Assembly: GCA_965198795.1 (NCBI GenBank)
Contig: OZ240674.1
Span: forward strand, 2,852,001 to 2,916,000
Direction: 5' to 3'
Length of the DNA stretch: 64,000 nt
DNA from: G965198795 sp965198795
GTDB lineage: Bacteria; Pseudomonadota; Alphaproteobacteria; Rhodospirillales; Casp-alpha2
Below, piece after piece: positions 25,460 through 35,265 of the stretch (the stretch's first letter is position 1; each line of letters opens with the position of its first letter). A program made the position numbers and the translations under genes. A model generated the notes under the pieces. The model had not been told where the DNA came from. It worked only from the letters and a program-made list of their open reading frames with translations, and did no database searches.

Positions 25460-26602
25460 ATGGTCGATTCCTCGCTTGCCGGCGCCACGCTCACCATAGA
25501 TCTGGACGCGCTCGCCTCCAACTACCGCCGTCTGGCGACGGAACTCGACCCCGCGTCTTGCGCCGCCGTCATCAAGGCGAACGGATATGGTCTCGGCGCG
25601 GACAGGGTGGCCCCCGCCCTTTGGCGCGCGGGCGCCCGTGTGTTTTTTGTCGCTCACGTTGCAGAGGGCGTCCGGCTTCGCGGCATCCTGCCGCCATCCG
25701 CTGAAATCCATATTTTGAACGGGCTTCTGCCTGGTTCCGAATGGGCGTTCGATTATCACGGTTTGACGCCGGTAATCGGATCGTTGCCGGAACTGAAAGC
25801 CTGGCGGCGGCTGTGCGCGGAGACCGGCAAGGCCCCGCCTTGCGACCTGCATGTGGACACGGGCATGGCGCGGCTGGGGTTTGACGAGCGGGAACTCGCT
25901 CGATTAGCGGATGACCCCTCTCTCACCCAAGACCTCGACGTCCGATTTGTGATGAGCCATCTGGCGTCCGCTGACTCAGCCGATAACGAACAGAACGCGG
26001 AACAATTGGCGAAATTCAAAGCCGCCCGCCGCATCCTGCCCATGGGCGCGGCGTCGCTCGCCAATTCATCCGGCATCTTTCTGGGACCGGACTATCATTT
26101 CGATTTCGGCCGGCCGGGAGTCGCGCTGTTCGGCGTCAACCCAACCCCCGGCCGCCCCAATCCCATGGCGCAAGTCATCACACTGAAAGCAAAAATCCTT
26201 CAGGTGCGCGAGATTGACGCGGGAGCACCCGTTGGCTACGGTGCGTCCCACCGCGTGGATCGCAAGAGCCGGATCGCAACCCTGCCCGTTGGCTACGCCG
26301 ATGGGTACATGCGGGCCCTTAGCGGTCACGCCAGTGTCTATATCGGCTCAACGCGCGTGCCCGTTGTGGGTCGGGTGTCCATGGATCTCATCACAATCGA
26401 CGTTACGGGTTTGGACGAGGCAAGCACCGCTCCCGGCTCCTGGGTTGAAATCTTCGGACCCCATTACGCCACGGACGAGGCCGCGCGCGACGCCCAGACC
26501 ATTGATTATGAAATTTTGACCTCCCTGGGCCAGCGCTATCACCGGGCCTATGTCGGTGGTCCCGCCGCCAGCCGTCCGCCGCCGGAGTCCGCCCTTTCAT
26601 GA
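25460..26602 (+). CDS. alr: Alanine racemase
   Basis: A 380-residue PLP racemase. The PLP lysine is in AAVIKANGYGLGADRVA near residue 40, and the catalytic tyrosine region VGYGASHRVDRKSRIATLPVGYADGYMR near residue 262 is intact, as is GRVSMDLITIDVTGL. It makes D-alanine for peptidoglycan. It follows dnaB after 164 bases and its last four bases (ATGA) overlap the start of the permease gene mlaE. Confidence 0.95.
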   Translation: MVDSSLAGATLTIDLDALASNYRRLATELDPASCAAVIKANGYGLGADRVAPALWRAGARVFFVAHVAEGVRLRGILPPSAEIHILNGLLPGSEWAFDYHGLTPVIGSLPELKAWRRLCAETGKAPPCDLHVDTGMARLGFDERELARLADDPSLTQDLDVRFVMSHLASADSADNEQNAEQLAKFKAARRILPMGAASLANSSGIFLGPDYHFDFGRPGVALFGVNPTPGRPNPMAQVITLKAKILQVREIDAGAPVGYGASHRVDRKSRIATLPVGYADGYMRALSGHASVYIGSTRVPVVGRVSMDLITIDVTGLDEASTAPGSWVEIFGPHYATDEAARDAQTIDYEILTSLGQRYHRAYVGGPAASRPPPESALS

Positions 26603-27378
26603 TCAACCCCTTACGACCCATTGGCCAAGTGTTTTTGGCCTTTCTGGGAACGGCGGGACGCCTGACCCTGTTCGCCGGCGCGTCGGTCACGCACTGCTTC
26701 CTGCCGCCCCACTATCCCCGGATTCTGGCGCGTCAGATGCTGGAGATTGGCTATTACTCGCTGCCCGTCGTCGGACTGACGGCGATTTTCGCGGGTATGG
26801 TATTGGCCCTTCAGAGCTATACCGGCTTCGCCCGGTTTTCGGCGGAAGGCGCCGTCGCCAACGTCGTCGCTCTCTCCGTCACGCGGGAACTCGCCCCCGT
26901 CCTGGGCGGTTTGATGATAGCGGGCAGGGTCGGCGCTTCCATGGCGGCAGAAATCGGCACCATGCGCGTGACCGAGCAAATCGACGCTCTGACGACGCTC
27001 AGCACCAACGCCATCAAATATCTGGTCGTTCCCCGGCTGATGGCCGGTATTATAATGATGCCGTTTTTGATCCTGATCGCGGACATTATCGGTATTTTCG
27101 GCGGCTTCCTGGTGTCGATCTATCAATTGGATTTCAACCCCTCGATCTATATCCGGAACACCTGGAACTTCCTGGAACCGCTAGACGTGATCTCCGGCCT
27201 TGTGAAGGCCGCCGTGTTCGGCTTCCTGGTGTCGCTTATGGGGTGTTATCACGGCTACCATTCCAAGGGCGGCGCGCAAGGCGTCGGCGCCGCGACGACC
27301 AACTCCGTCGTTTCTGCGTCTATCCTGATCCTTTGCTTCAACTACCTGCTGACCGCCGCTTTCTTCGGAATCAGTTGA
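26599..27378 (+). CDS. mlaE: MlaE-family lipid ABC permease
   Basis: A 259-residue MlaE/DUF140 permease with five or six membrane segments and the family hallmarks ALQSYTGFARFSAEG, VTRELAPVLGGLMIAGRVGASMAAEIGTM and ALTTLSTNAIKYLVVPRLMAG. With its ATPase it moves phospholipids between inner and outer membrane, usually with an MCE protein (MlaD), which is not in this window. Its ATG overlaps the alr stop and its own stop overlaps the ATPase start by one base. Confidence 0.93.
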   Translation: MINPLRPIGQVFLAFLGTAGRLTLFAGASVTHCFLPPHYPRILARQMLEIGYYSLPVVGLTAIFAGMVLALQSYTGFARFSAEGAVANVVALSVTRELAPVLGGLMIAGRVGASMAAEIGTMRVTEQIDALTTLSTNAIKYLVVPRLMAGIIMMPFLILIADIIGIFGGFLVSIYQLDFNPSIYIRNTWNFLEPLDVISGLVKAAVFGFLVSLMGCYHGYHSKGGAQGVGAATTNSVVSASILILCFNYLLTAAFFGIS

Positions 27379-28160
27379 TGACGGATACGGCCTTCCCTCC
27401 CAAGATCGAAATGCGCGATGTGGTCAAGTCGTTCGGGGCCAAGCATGTCCTGACCGGCGTCAATTTGACCGTCAACAAGGGTGAATCCCTCGTGATCATC
27501 GGCGGATCCGGCACGGGCAAGTCCGTGACCATTAAGTGCGTCCTGGGCCTTATGAAGCCCACTGGCGGCGCGATCCTGATCGACGGGCGGGACGTCACGG
27601 ATTTAAGCGTTTCTCAGCGCGACGGCGTCAACAAACAGGTAGGCATGCTGTTTCAAGGCGCGGCGCTGTTCGACAGCATGACGGTTTGGGAGAACGTCGC
27701 CTTCGCCCCCATGGGCGAGGGCAAGGTGAGCCGAAAACAAGGCAAGGACCTGGCCGCGTCCAAGCTCGCCCAGGTCGGTCTCGGCGCCAGCGTCCTGGAC
27801 CGGTTCCCGGCCGAACTCTCGGGCGGTATGCAAAAGCGTGTCGGCCTTGCCCGCGCCATTGCCAACGATCCGGAAATCATCCTGTTTGATGAACCCACCA
27901 CGGGTCTCGACCCGATCATGGCGGGCATGATCAACAACCTGATCGTGGACGTGAACAAGACCATAGGCGCGACGGCCGTCACCATCACGCACGACATGGA
28001 AAGCGCGGTCAAAATCGGCGACCGCATCGCCATGCTTCATCAAGGCGGGGTCGCCTGGGACGGCCCGGCGGATCAGGTCTGGGACACGGACGTCGAGGTG
28101 CTCGACCAGTTCGTCAAAGGCCGCGCGGACGGCCCCATTCAGATGGCGCTCAGGGCTTAG
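27378..28160 (+). CDS. mlaF: MlaF-type ABC transporter ATPase
   Basis: A 260-residue ABC ATPase. The ATG at 27378 shares its A with the mlaE stop, giving MTDTAFPPKIEMRDVVKSFG. Walker A is GGSGTGKSVT, the signature is LSGGMQKRVGLARA and Walker B is IILFDEPTTGLDP. It energises the MlaE permease. The longer in-frame reading that overlaps mlaE is rejected. Downstream is a short gap of pyrimidine-rich direct repeats (CTCTCACCCGG twice near 28167-28188). Confidence 0.93.
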   Translation: MTDTAFPPKIEMRDVVKSFGAKHVLTGVNLTVNKGESLVIIGGSGTGKSVTIKCVLGLMKPTGGAILIDGRDVTDLSVSQRDGVNKQVGMLFQGAALFDSMTVWENVAFAPMGEGKVSRKQGKDLAASKLAQVGLGASVLDRFPAELSGGMQKRVGLARAIANDPEIILFDEPTTGLDPIMAGMINNLIVDVNKTIGATAVTITHDMESAVKIGDRIAMLHQGGVAWDGPADQVWDTDVEVLDQFVKGRADGPIQMALRA

Positions 28161-28262
28161 AAATCCTCTCACCCGGCCCTCTCACCCGGGGAAAGGGAAC
28201 CCGCGCCAACCGGCTCGCGAAAACCAGAGTCCGGTTTTCGCCGGAAGGGCGCCGGAACGGGT

Positions 28263-28964
28263 TCAAGCCGACTTCCGGGCCTCCTCGCCTTCAGGATCAC
28301 GCAACACGTAACCCCGGCCCCAGACGGTTTCGATGTAGTTCTCGCCGCCAGTCGCCGTCGATAGCTTCTTGCGCAATTTACAGATGAAGACGTCGATGAT
28401 CTTCAGTTCCGGCTCGTCCATGCCATTGTAGAGGTGGTTCAAAAACATCTCTTTCGTCAGCGTGGTGCCCTTACGCAGGCTGAGCAGTTCCAGGATGCCG
28501 TACTCCTTGCCCGTCAAATGGATGGGGCCGCCATCCACGTCAACGGTGCGGCTATCCAGATTGACGTTCAGCCGGCCCGTTTGAATGACCGACTGGGCGT
28601 GACCCTGGCTGCGCCGGACGATGGCCTGAATGCGGGCCAGCAGTTCTTCCTTGTTGAAGGGCTTCGTGAGGTAGTCGTCGGCGCCGCCCCCAAGGCCCTT
28701 GATCTTGTTCTCGGCCTCACTCAGTCCCGACAGAATCAGGACCGGCGTCTCGACCCGCGAGTCCCGCAAGCGGCGCAGCACTTCGAAGCCTTCCATGTCG
28801 GGCAACATGATGTCCAGGACGATAATGTCGTAGTCATACAGCTTGCCGAGGTCCAGGCCGTCCTCGCCAAGGTCCGTAGTGTCAACCACCATGGCCGCCG
28901 ACTCCAACATCATTTGGACGCTTTGACGGGTGGAGGGATCGTCTTCAATGAGCAGTACGCGCAT
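28263..28964 (-). CDS. ctrA: Cell-cycle response regulator CtrA
   Basis: A 233-residue OmpR-type regulator that matches CtrA throughout: MRVLLIEDDPSTRQSVQMML, phospho-acceptor Asp in DIIVLDIMLPDMEG, KPFNKEELLARI and the DNA-binding domain with HLTGKEYGILELLSLRKGTTLTKEMFLNHLYNGMDEPELKIIDVFICKLRKKL. CtrA controls division, flagella and often the replication origin in alphaproteobacteria. The ATG at 28964 is the family start; upstream in-frame codons are not conserved. The upstream region carries GANTC and TTAA-type sites and diverges toward fliI. Confidence 0.96.
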   Translation of the reverse strand: MRVLLIEDDPSTRQSVQMMLESAAMVVDTTDLGEDGLDLGKLYDYDIIVLDIMLPDMEGFEVLRRLRDSRVETPVLILSGLSEAENKIKGLGGGADDYLTKPFNKEELLARIQAIVRRSQGHAQSVIQTGRLNVNLDSRTVDVDGGPIHLTGKEYGILELLSLRKGTTLTKEMFLNHLYNGMDEPELKIIDVFICKLRKKLSTATGGENYIETVWGRGYVLRDPEGEEARKSA

Positions 28965-28968
28965 GGTT

Positions 28969-29166
28969 GAGTCTCCAAGAGTCACAGGGGGTTCGAGAGT
29001 GATCCGCTTGTCTGAATTAATCTTTATTAACCATAAGGATTCGAAACTTCCAGCGCAAGCGGGTCCGTCAGCCATAATTCTTTTTTGGCTGAACTCCAGG
29101 AGTTTAACACCTCATCAACAGTTGAGCCTTTATAGTGGAATCCATCGAAACCGGGTTTGCCGATTC
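28969..29166. promoter_or_regulatory. ctrA/fliI divergent control region with five GANTC sites and a CtrA-like motif
   Basis: GANTC (CcrM methylation) sites occur at 28969, 28979, 29038, 29138 and 29162. A CtrA-like motif, TTAA-N6-TTAACCAT, lies at 29017-29034; the usual spacing is seven bases, so this is a near match with one good TTAACC half-site. The region separates ctrA (leftward) from fliI (rightward). Methylation and CtrA autoregulation here would parallel the Caulobacter ctrA promoter. Confidence 0.65.
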
Positions 29167-29192
29167 GCGAAATAACGGAACATAAAGAGGTT

Positions 29193-30623
29193 ATGTCAAC
29201 CCTTGCCGATCACATCGCCCACGAAATCACCCGCATTCCGGAAAACCGCTATTACGGCGAAGTGAACAACATCGTCGGCCTGCTGATTGAGGTGGGCGGC
29301 GTTCAGGCCTCGGTCTCTATCGGTGATCATTGCGTCATCCATGGCCGGGGCAGCTTGCGGGTGCCCTCCGAGGTCGTCGGTTTCCGGCATGGGCGCGCGT
29401 TACTCATGCCGTTCGGCTCGCTTGACGGCGTAGGCATGGGCAACCATGTCGAACTGGGCACGTCGCGGCCCGTGATTTATCCCGGCGAGGGATGGCTGGG
29501 GCGCGTCGTGAACGCCTTCGGCAAACCAGTGGACGGTCAGGGCCCCCTGCCCGACGGTCCAGGCGCTTACGCCATTCACGCCTCGCCCCCCAACGCCCAC
29601 GCCAGACGCCGGATTGGACCCAAGCTTGACCTGGGCGTGCGGGCGATGAACACATTCCTGACCGTCTGCCAGGGTCAGCGCCTTGGGATTTTCGCGGGCT
29701 CCGGCGTCGGAAAATCGACGCTGCTTTCCATGATGGCGAAAAACACCACCGCCGATATTTCCGTTATCGGCCTCATCGGCGAACGGGGCCGTGAGGCCAA
29801 GGAATTCATTGAGGATAGTCTCGGCCCCGAGGGTCTGGCCCGTTCCGTCGTCATTGCCGCGACGTCCGACGAGCCGCCGTTGGTCCGCCGTCAAGCCGCC
29901 TTCATGACCGTGGCCGTGGCTGAATACTTCCGCGACCAGGGAAAAAACGTGCTCTGCACCATGGACAGCGTCACCCGGTTCGCTATGGCCCAGCGCGAAA
30001 TCAGCTTGGCCGTCGGCGAGCCGCCGGCGAGCAAGGGTTACACTCCCTCCGTCTTCGCCCTCCTCCCTCGTCTGCTGGAGCGCGCGGGCCCCGGCGCCGG
30101 AGACCAGGGCGACATCACCGGGCTCTTTACCGTACTGGTCGAGGGCGACGACCATAACGAACCGGTGGCCGACGCCGTGCGCGGCATTCTGGACGGACAT
30201 GTCGTGCTTGACCGCGCCATCGCCGAGCGTAACCGCTATCCGGCGATCAACGTGCTGAGGTCTGTCTCGCGAACCATGCCGGGCTGCAACACACCGGAAC
30301 AAAACGCCCTGGTCGCACGGGCGCGCCAATTGATGTCGACGTACGAGGACATGGCGGAATTGATCCGCTTGGGCGCGTACCAGAAAGGGTCCGACCCGCA
30401 AGTGGACGAGGCCATCAAGTACGTGCCGGCTATCGAGGAGTTCCTGGCCCAGCAAATCAACGAGTCGTCCGACTTGCAGACCGGATACCAGCGTCTCGGC
30501 GATATTTTAGGCATGCCGCCCGACCCTGACGCCGCGGCCGGCGCCGCTTTGGACGCCGCCACACCGGACGCGGACGCTCAAGACGCCGCCGGCGCCCCGC
30601 CCGCTGACCAACCGGCGGCGTAA
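29193..30623 (+). CDS. fliI: Flagellar export ATPase FliI
   Basis: A 476-residue FliI. The ATG at 29193 follows an AGAGG site. Walker A is GIFAGSGVGKSTLLSMMAKN, and the ERGREAKEFIED and VLCTMDSVTRFAMAQREISLAVGEPPASKGYTPSVF regions match the F1-ATPase-like family. The last 45 residues are an Ala/Asp/Pro-rich tail. FliI energises export of flagellar subunits at the inner membrane. fliJ follows 14 bases downstream. Confidence 0.95.
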   Translation: MSTLADHIAHEITRIPENRYYGEVNNIVGLLIEVGGVQASVSIGDHCVIHGRGSLRVPSEVVGFRHGRALLMPFGSLDGVGMGNHVELGTSRPVIYPGEGWLGRVVNAFGKPVDGQGPLPDGPGAYAIHASPPNAHARRRIGPKLDLGVRAMNTFLTVCQGQRLGIFAGSGVGKSTLLSMMAKNTTADISVIGLIGERGREAKEFIEDSLGPEGLARSVVIAATSDEPPLVRRQAAFMTVAVAEYFRDQGKNVLCTMDSVTRFAMAQREISLAVGEPPASKGYTPSVFALLPRLLERAGPGAGDQGDITGLFTVLVEGDDHNEPVADAVRGILDGHVVLDRAIAERNRYPAINVLRSVSRTMPGCNTPEQNALVARARQLMSTYEDMAELIRLGAYQKGSDPQVDEAIKYVPAIEEFLAQQINESSDLQTGYQRLGDILGMPPDPDAAAGAALDAATPDADAQDAAGAPPADQPAA

Positions 30624-30637
30624 CGGATCCCGCGGCC

Positions 30638-31063
30638 ATGGCGCGCACGGGCCTTCAAAGTCTGATCCGCCTTCATGAGTGGACGGTGGACGAGAAAAAG
30701 CGGGAATTGGGCGTTCAGTTGCGCGCCCTCGAGGAACTTCACAGGCGTATCGAACATCTAGAGTTGGAGATCAAGCGCGAGCGGGAATTGGCCGCCGGAG
30801 ACCCCATTCTTTCCGCCCATTTCAACCGCTATTACCAACATGCGATGGAACGCCGTGAAGGCCTGCGGCGCCAGGTCCGGGCGAAAGAGAAAGACATCGA
30901 AAAAGTCCGCGAGGCGGTCAACGCCGCCTATCGTCATCTAAAAAAGTACGAACGCGCCCAGGAAATCCGGGACCGGCGGGCGGCGGCCGAATTGGCGAAG
31001 CGCGAGCAGGACATCCTGGACGAAGTCGCCGGCCAACGCGTCAAGGCGCCTCCGGCGCCGTGA
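30638..31063 (+). CDS. fliJ: Flagellar export protein FliJ
   Basis: A 141-residue, almost wholly helical protein rich in Arg, Glu and Lys with a continuous coiled coil (residues about 10-125, e.g. LRALEELHRRIEHLELEIKRE). Size, composition and position directly after fliI identify FliJ, the central stalk of the flagellar export ATPase ring. Sequence identity is low in this family, so the call rests mainly on context. Confidence 0.85.
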   Translation: MARTGLQSLIRLHEWTVDEKKRELGVQLRALEELHRRIEHLELEIKRERELAAGDPILSAHFNRYYQHAMERREGLRRQVRAKEKDIEKVREAVNAAYRHLKKYERAQEIRDRRAAAELAKREQDILDEVAGQRVKAPPAP

Positions 31064-31237
31064 TCGATCAAGGCGCGGCGGACGCCCGCCGAACCGGCCG
31101 TTTCTTAAGCGTGGAAAACAGGGGGAGATGAAACCAGCGGCGCTTGAGCCGTCAAAGCGCGGGGAAATCGCGCCGGGAACCGGACGCGCCCGCCCCTCGC
31201 GGCCCTGCGACTCCGCCCGTCCCAAACTCAGTCCAGC

Positions 31238-33346
31238 TTAATCCGCAGCGCCGTTGTCCCGCTTCATGGCGATGACCGGCTCCACCTCTCGCAGGTCCTC
31301 CATCGGGATGTGGCACGCGATCGCGTGCCGTTCCGCGTCGAACCGCACAGGCGGCGGGGTGGTGTCGCAAATCTCGCCCACTTTCCGGGGACAGCGGGTC
31401 GAGAATGGACAGCCCGCAGGCGGATCGAGCGGCGACGGCAAGTTGCCTTCCAGCAAAATCCGGCGCTTGGTCACCTTGGGATCCGCGATGGGAACAGCCG
31501 ACAGCAGTGCTTCGGTATAGGGGTGATAAGGCGGCGAGAAGACTTCTTCCGTGCCGCCCCGCTCCATGATCTGGCCCAGATACATGACCACTACCCGGTC
31601 CGCCAAATAGCGCACGGCGGACAGGTCATGACTGATGAACAGCAGCGTGGTCTGGTTTTCGCGCTGAATATCCATCAGAAGCTCCGTCACGGCGGCCGCC
31701 ACCGACACGTCCAGGGCCGAGATCGGCTCGTCCGCGATCACCGTCTTCGGATTTCCAGCGAAGGCTCGCGCGATTCCGACGCGCTGTTTTTGTCCGCCGG
31801 ACAACTGGCGCGGACGACGGCGATAGAAGTCACGCGGCAGCTTGACTGTATCGAGCAGTTCCAGGACGCGCTCGCGCACTTTGTTCTTGTCGCTTTCCAC
31901 GCCAAACCGTTTGATCACCCGGCCAATCTGCTCACCGACGGAAATAGACGGGTTCAGCGTGTCGTTGGGGTTTTGGAAAACCATCTGAAGCGACGACAAA
32001 AGTTGAGGCGGACGGCTTTGCACGTTGATCTTGCCAACATCCTCTCCGGCCAGATTAACCTCGCCAGCCGTCGATGTCTCCAGCCCCATCAACACCTTGG
32101 CGAACGTAGATTTGCCGCACCCCGACTCGCCCACGATAGCGACCGTCTCGCCCTGACCGGCCCGAAAATTGATCTTCTCGTTGGCCTTCACGTACTTGAC
32201 CTTGCCGCCCGTGATCATGGCCCTGATGGAAGCGTCCCTGATCTTGTAATACTTCTTCATGTCGATCACTTCCAGAACCGCGTCCCCGGCGGGAATCTGC
32301 TCGCGCCGCGGTCCTTGCGGGATCGTTTCCTCGGACTTGATTCCGTTCCATCGGACGCAGCGCGCCCGGTGGCGCGGGTCGCCGCCGGTGATCGCGGCCA
32401 TTTGGATGTCACCGGCGTCACACCGCCCGGCTTCAAAGAAATCGCATCGTGGCCCGAAGTTACATCCGACCGGGCGCTCATGAGGCAATGGCAACTGTCC
32501 CTTAATGGCGACCAATGGCCGGACGTTCTTGTCCGCGTGAGGCATTGGAATGCAGCCGAACAAACCATGAGTATAAGGATGTTTCGGCCATGAGAAGACA
32601 CTGTCGATACGCCCCTCTTCCACGACCTCGCCCGAATACATCACGGCGATCCGGTCACAGACCTCAAGCATGAGTCCCAGGTTGTGAGAGATGTAAAGCA
32701 GCGACGTTCCGAACTTCTCGGACAGCTCGCCGATCAACTCGACAATGCCCGCTTCCACCGTCACATCCAGGGCCGTGGTGGGCTCGTCCAGCAACAACAG
32801 CGAGGGCTTGGAGAGCAACGCCATGGCAATCACCACGCGCTGCTGCTGACCGCCGGAAATCTGATGCGGGTAACTGTTCAGCAGCCGGTCCGGGTCGGGG
32901 ATATGGACGTCGGACAGCATCCGCCGGGCGCGCTGACGGGCCTCTTCCTCCGAGCACCCCTCGTGGACCATGGGCACTTCCATCAACTGCTGGGCTATGG
33001 TGAGCGACGGGTTCAAGGCCGCCATGGGCTCTTGATAAACCATGGCGATTTCGTTGCCCCGGATATTGCGCATGTCTTCTTCCGAGAACTCGGACATGTC
33101 CCGGCCCTTGAAGATGACATCGCCTCCCACGATGCCGCCGTTGTTGCCCATGTAGCGCATGATGGCGTTGGCGACGGTGGATTTTCCGCATCCCGACTCG
33201 CCCACCAAACCGACGCTTTCTCCCTTGTGGAGCTTGAGGTCAAAGTCCACCACGGCGGGAATTTCGCTGGCGCGGGTGTAATAACTGACGCAAAGCCCCT
33301 TGATGTCCAGGACGACTTCGCGATCACCTTTTTCCCCGGGCGTCAC
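31238..33346 (-). CDS. Fused dipeptide/oligopeptide ABC ATPase (DppD-DppF type)
   Basis: A 702-residue protein with two complete ABC ATPase domains in tandem. The first has Walker A GESGCGKSTVAN, signature ISGGQQQRVVIA and LLLLDEPTTALDV, then an oligopeptide C-terminal motif with Cys (FGPRCDFFEAGRCDAG). The second has GESGCGKSTFAKV, LSGGQKQRVGIARA, VIADEPISALDV and CPFSTRCPRKVGEICD. Separate DppD and DppF proteins are more usual. It is the last gene of a four-gene importer operon, one base after the permease stop. Confidence 0.92.
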   Translation of the reverse strand: MTPGEKGDREVVLDIKGLCVSYYTRASEIPAVVDFDLKLHKGESVGLVGESGCGKSTVANAIMRYMGNNGGIVGGDVIFKGRDMSEFSEEDMRNIRGNEIAMVYQEPMAALNPSLTIAQQLMEVPMVHEGCSEEEARQRARRMLSDVHIPDPDRLLNSYPHQISGGQQQRVVIAMALLSKPSLLLLDEPTTALDVTVEAGIVELIGELSEKFGTSLLYISHNLGLMLEVCDRIAVMYSGEVVEEGRIDSVFSWPKHPYTHGLFGCIPMPHADKNVRPLVAIKGQLPLPHERPVGCNFGPRCDFFEAGRCDAGDIQMAAITGGDPRHRARCVRWNGIKSEETIPQGPRREQIPAGDAVLEVIDMKKYYKIRDASIRAMITGGKVKYVKANEKINFRAGQGETVAIVGESGCGKSTFAKVLMGLETSTAGEVNLAGEDVGKINVQSRPPQLLSSLQMVFQNPNDTLNPSISVGEQIGRVIKRFGVESDKNKVRERVLELLDTVKLPRDFYRRRPRQLSGGQKQRVGIARAFAGNPKTVIADEPISALDVSVAAAVTELLMDIQRENQTTLLFISHDLSAVRYLADRVVVMYLGQIMERGGTEEVFSPPYHPYTEALLSAVPIADPKVTKRRILLEGNLPSPLDPPAGCPFSTRCPRKVGEICDTTPPPVRFDAERHAIACHIPMEDLREVEPVIAMKRDNGAAD

Positions 33347-33347
33347 G

Positions 33348-34241
33348 TCAATCCCTCAGCGAGATTTCGCGAACGCCGTCCGCGAGCAGGTTAAAGCCCA
33401 GAACGAGGGACGAAATGGCGATGCAAGGCGCGATGGTCATATGCGGAAACGCAAGCGCCAGGTGGCGGGTCTCGTTGATCATGCCGCCCCAATCGGGGTC
33501 CGGCGGCGGCAAACCGAGACCGAGGAAACCCAGAACCCCGATGGTGATCGTCACGTAGCCCAATCGCAGGCAGGCGTCGACAATCAGCGGCCCCCGGGCG
33601 TTGGGTAAAATCTCCACCAGCATGATGTACCAGTCGCTTTCGCCCCGTGTTTGGGCGACGGCGACGTACTCGCGCGTCCGGATATCCAGCACGAGTCCAC
33701 GGACAATCCGCATGATGCCGGGGCCCGCAGCGAAGATGATCGCGAGCACGATGTTGACGGCGCTGGCGCCGAATGTCGCGATGATCACGACATAGAGCAC
33801 CAGAACCGGGAAAGACAGAATGATGTCGGCGACGCGGCTTAGGACAATATCCCACCAGCCGCCCTTGTACCCGGCCAGCAAGCCCATCCAGACGCCCACG
33901 GCATAAGCCGCGATGGTCGCCACCGGCGCGTAGAACAACACCTGCCGCGAGCCGAAGATCAACCGGGATAAAATGTCCCTGCCCAGGATGTCGGTGCCCA
34001 GCCAATAAGTTTCTCCGGTCGCCGGGTTGACAGCCAGGGGTTTTTGCAGAGGCACCGTTTGAACCAGCGGATCGAAGGGCGCGAACAGCGGCGCGAACAG
34101 CGCCATGACAATCCAAAACAAGACCAGAAACGCGCCGATCATGCCGACCCAGCTCTCACGCAGCAGCGCAGCGCCCTTGATCAACCGGACAATGACCGCA
34201 TCCGGCGCCGTGACGACGTTGGCGGATTGTGTCTCGCTCAT
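33348..34241 (-). CDS. ABC transporter permease (DppC/OppC type)
   Basis: A 297-residue permease with an N-terminal segment (LVLFWIVMALFAPLFAPFDPL), the family motif LGTDILGRDILSRLIFGSR and four further membrane segments with the EAA-like loop near residue 205. It forms the importer channel with the upstream DppB-type permease. Eleven bases separate it from that gene and one base from the fused ATPase. Confidence 0.92.
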   Translation of the reverse strand: MSETQSANVVTAPDAVIVRLIKGAALLRESWVGMIGAFLVLFWIVMALFAPLFAPFDPLVQTVPLQKPLAVNPATGETYWLGTDILGRDILSRLIFGSRQVLFYAPVATIAAYAVGVWMGLLAGYKGGWWDIVLSRVADIILSFPVLVLYVVIIATFGASAVNIVLAIIFAAGPGIMRIVRGLVLDIRTREYVAVAQTRGESDWYIMLVEILPNARGPLIVDACLRLGYVTITIGVLGFLGLGLPPPDPDWGGMINETRHLALAFPHMTIAPCIAISSLVLGFNLLADGVREISLRD

Positions 34242-34252
34242 GCCGCTTCTCC

Positions 34253-35185
34253 CTACTTAAAGCGGATTCGGGGATTGAGGTACATATAGCCGATGTCGGC
34301 CAGCACCTGCGTCGCCACGGCGACGAACACGGCGATCATGGCGCATGCCTCGATCATGTAGATGTCCTGGGTCAGCGACGCCTCAAGCAACAATGCCCCG
34401 AAACCTTTGTAGGCGAAGAAGAACTCCACCACGATCACGCCATTCAACAGCCAGTTCACTTGCAGCAGGATGATGGTGAAGGGCGCGATCAACGCGTTTC
34501 TCAGCGCGTGCTTGACGATCACCTGACGCTCTGGAACCCCCTTCAGCCGGGCCGTTCGGATGTAGTGGGTCGTCATCACCTCGGCCATGGACGCCCGGGT
34601 CATCCGGGCGACGTAGCCAAAGTCGTATGTCACCAGAACAAGCACCGGCAGGATCAGCTGAACCGGGTCGAACCCGCCGATCATGTTGCTGATCCCCGGC
34701 AGCCAGCCAAGACCGAAAACGAAGATGGCGGAGAACAGCACGGTGGACGCGAATTCCGGAACCGACGTCGTGAGGATGCAGGCCAACGACACCGAGCGGT
34801 CCAGCAAGCTGCCCTCCCTCATCCCGGCCAGGACGCCCAACGTCAGCGAGAACGGGATCAGCACCGCCATGGTCCAGAAGCCCAGGATGGCCGTGTTCCA
34901 CAGGCGGTCCCAGATGATGTCGTTGACCGGCTGATTGAACCGGGTCGATTGCCCGAGGTCGCCGGTAAAGAACCGCCCGAGCCACTCGAAATACCGGATA
35001 AACGGCGACCGGTCATAGCCGTTTTGCCGCAACCAGAGTTGACGCTGTTCCTCCGTTGAATAGGGTCCGAGAACCTGGACCGCGACGCCTTCGACGTCGA
35101 TCTCTAAGAGAACAAAAACCAGCAGCGACACCGCGACCATGGTAAGCGCCATGTAGCCGACACGCTGCGCAGTGAAGACGGCCAT
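34253..35185 (-). CDS. ABC transporter permease (DppB/OppB type)
   Basis: A 310-residue permease. It starts MAVFTAQRVGYMALTMVAVSLLVFVLLEID, has a large periplasmic loop, and then five membrane segments with the conserved ARMTRASMAEVMTTHYIRTARLKG loop. The family imports peptides, nickel, opines or other small amines. It is the second gene of the operon, 80 bases after the solute-binding protein gene. Confidence 0.92.
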   Translation of the reverse strand: MAVFTAQRVGYMALTMVAVSLLVFVLLEIDVEGVAVQVLGPYSTEEQRQLWLRQNGYDRSPFIRYFEWLGRFFTGDLGQSTRFNQPVNDIIWDRLWNTAILGFWTMAVLIPFSLTLGVLAGMREGSLLDRSVSLACILTTSVPEFASTVLFSAIFVFGLGWLPGISNMIGGFDPVQLILPVLVLVTYDFGYVARMTRASMAEVMTTHYIRTARLKGVPERQVIVKHALRNALIAPFTIILLQVNWLLNGVIVVEFFFAYKGFGALLLEASLTQDIYMIEACAMIAVFVAVATQVLADIGYMYLNPRIRFK

Positions 35186-35265
35186 CCCCGCGCCTTTCTC
35201 CGCATTATACTTGAAAGGGACCGGACCGTATTTGAATTGTGTGAGTCCGGCTCTCGACCGCCCGC

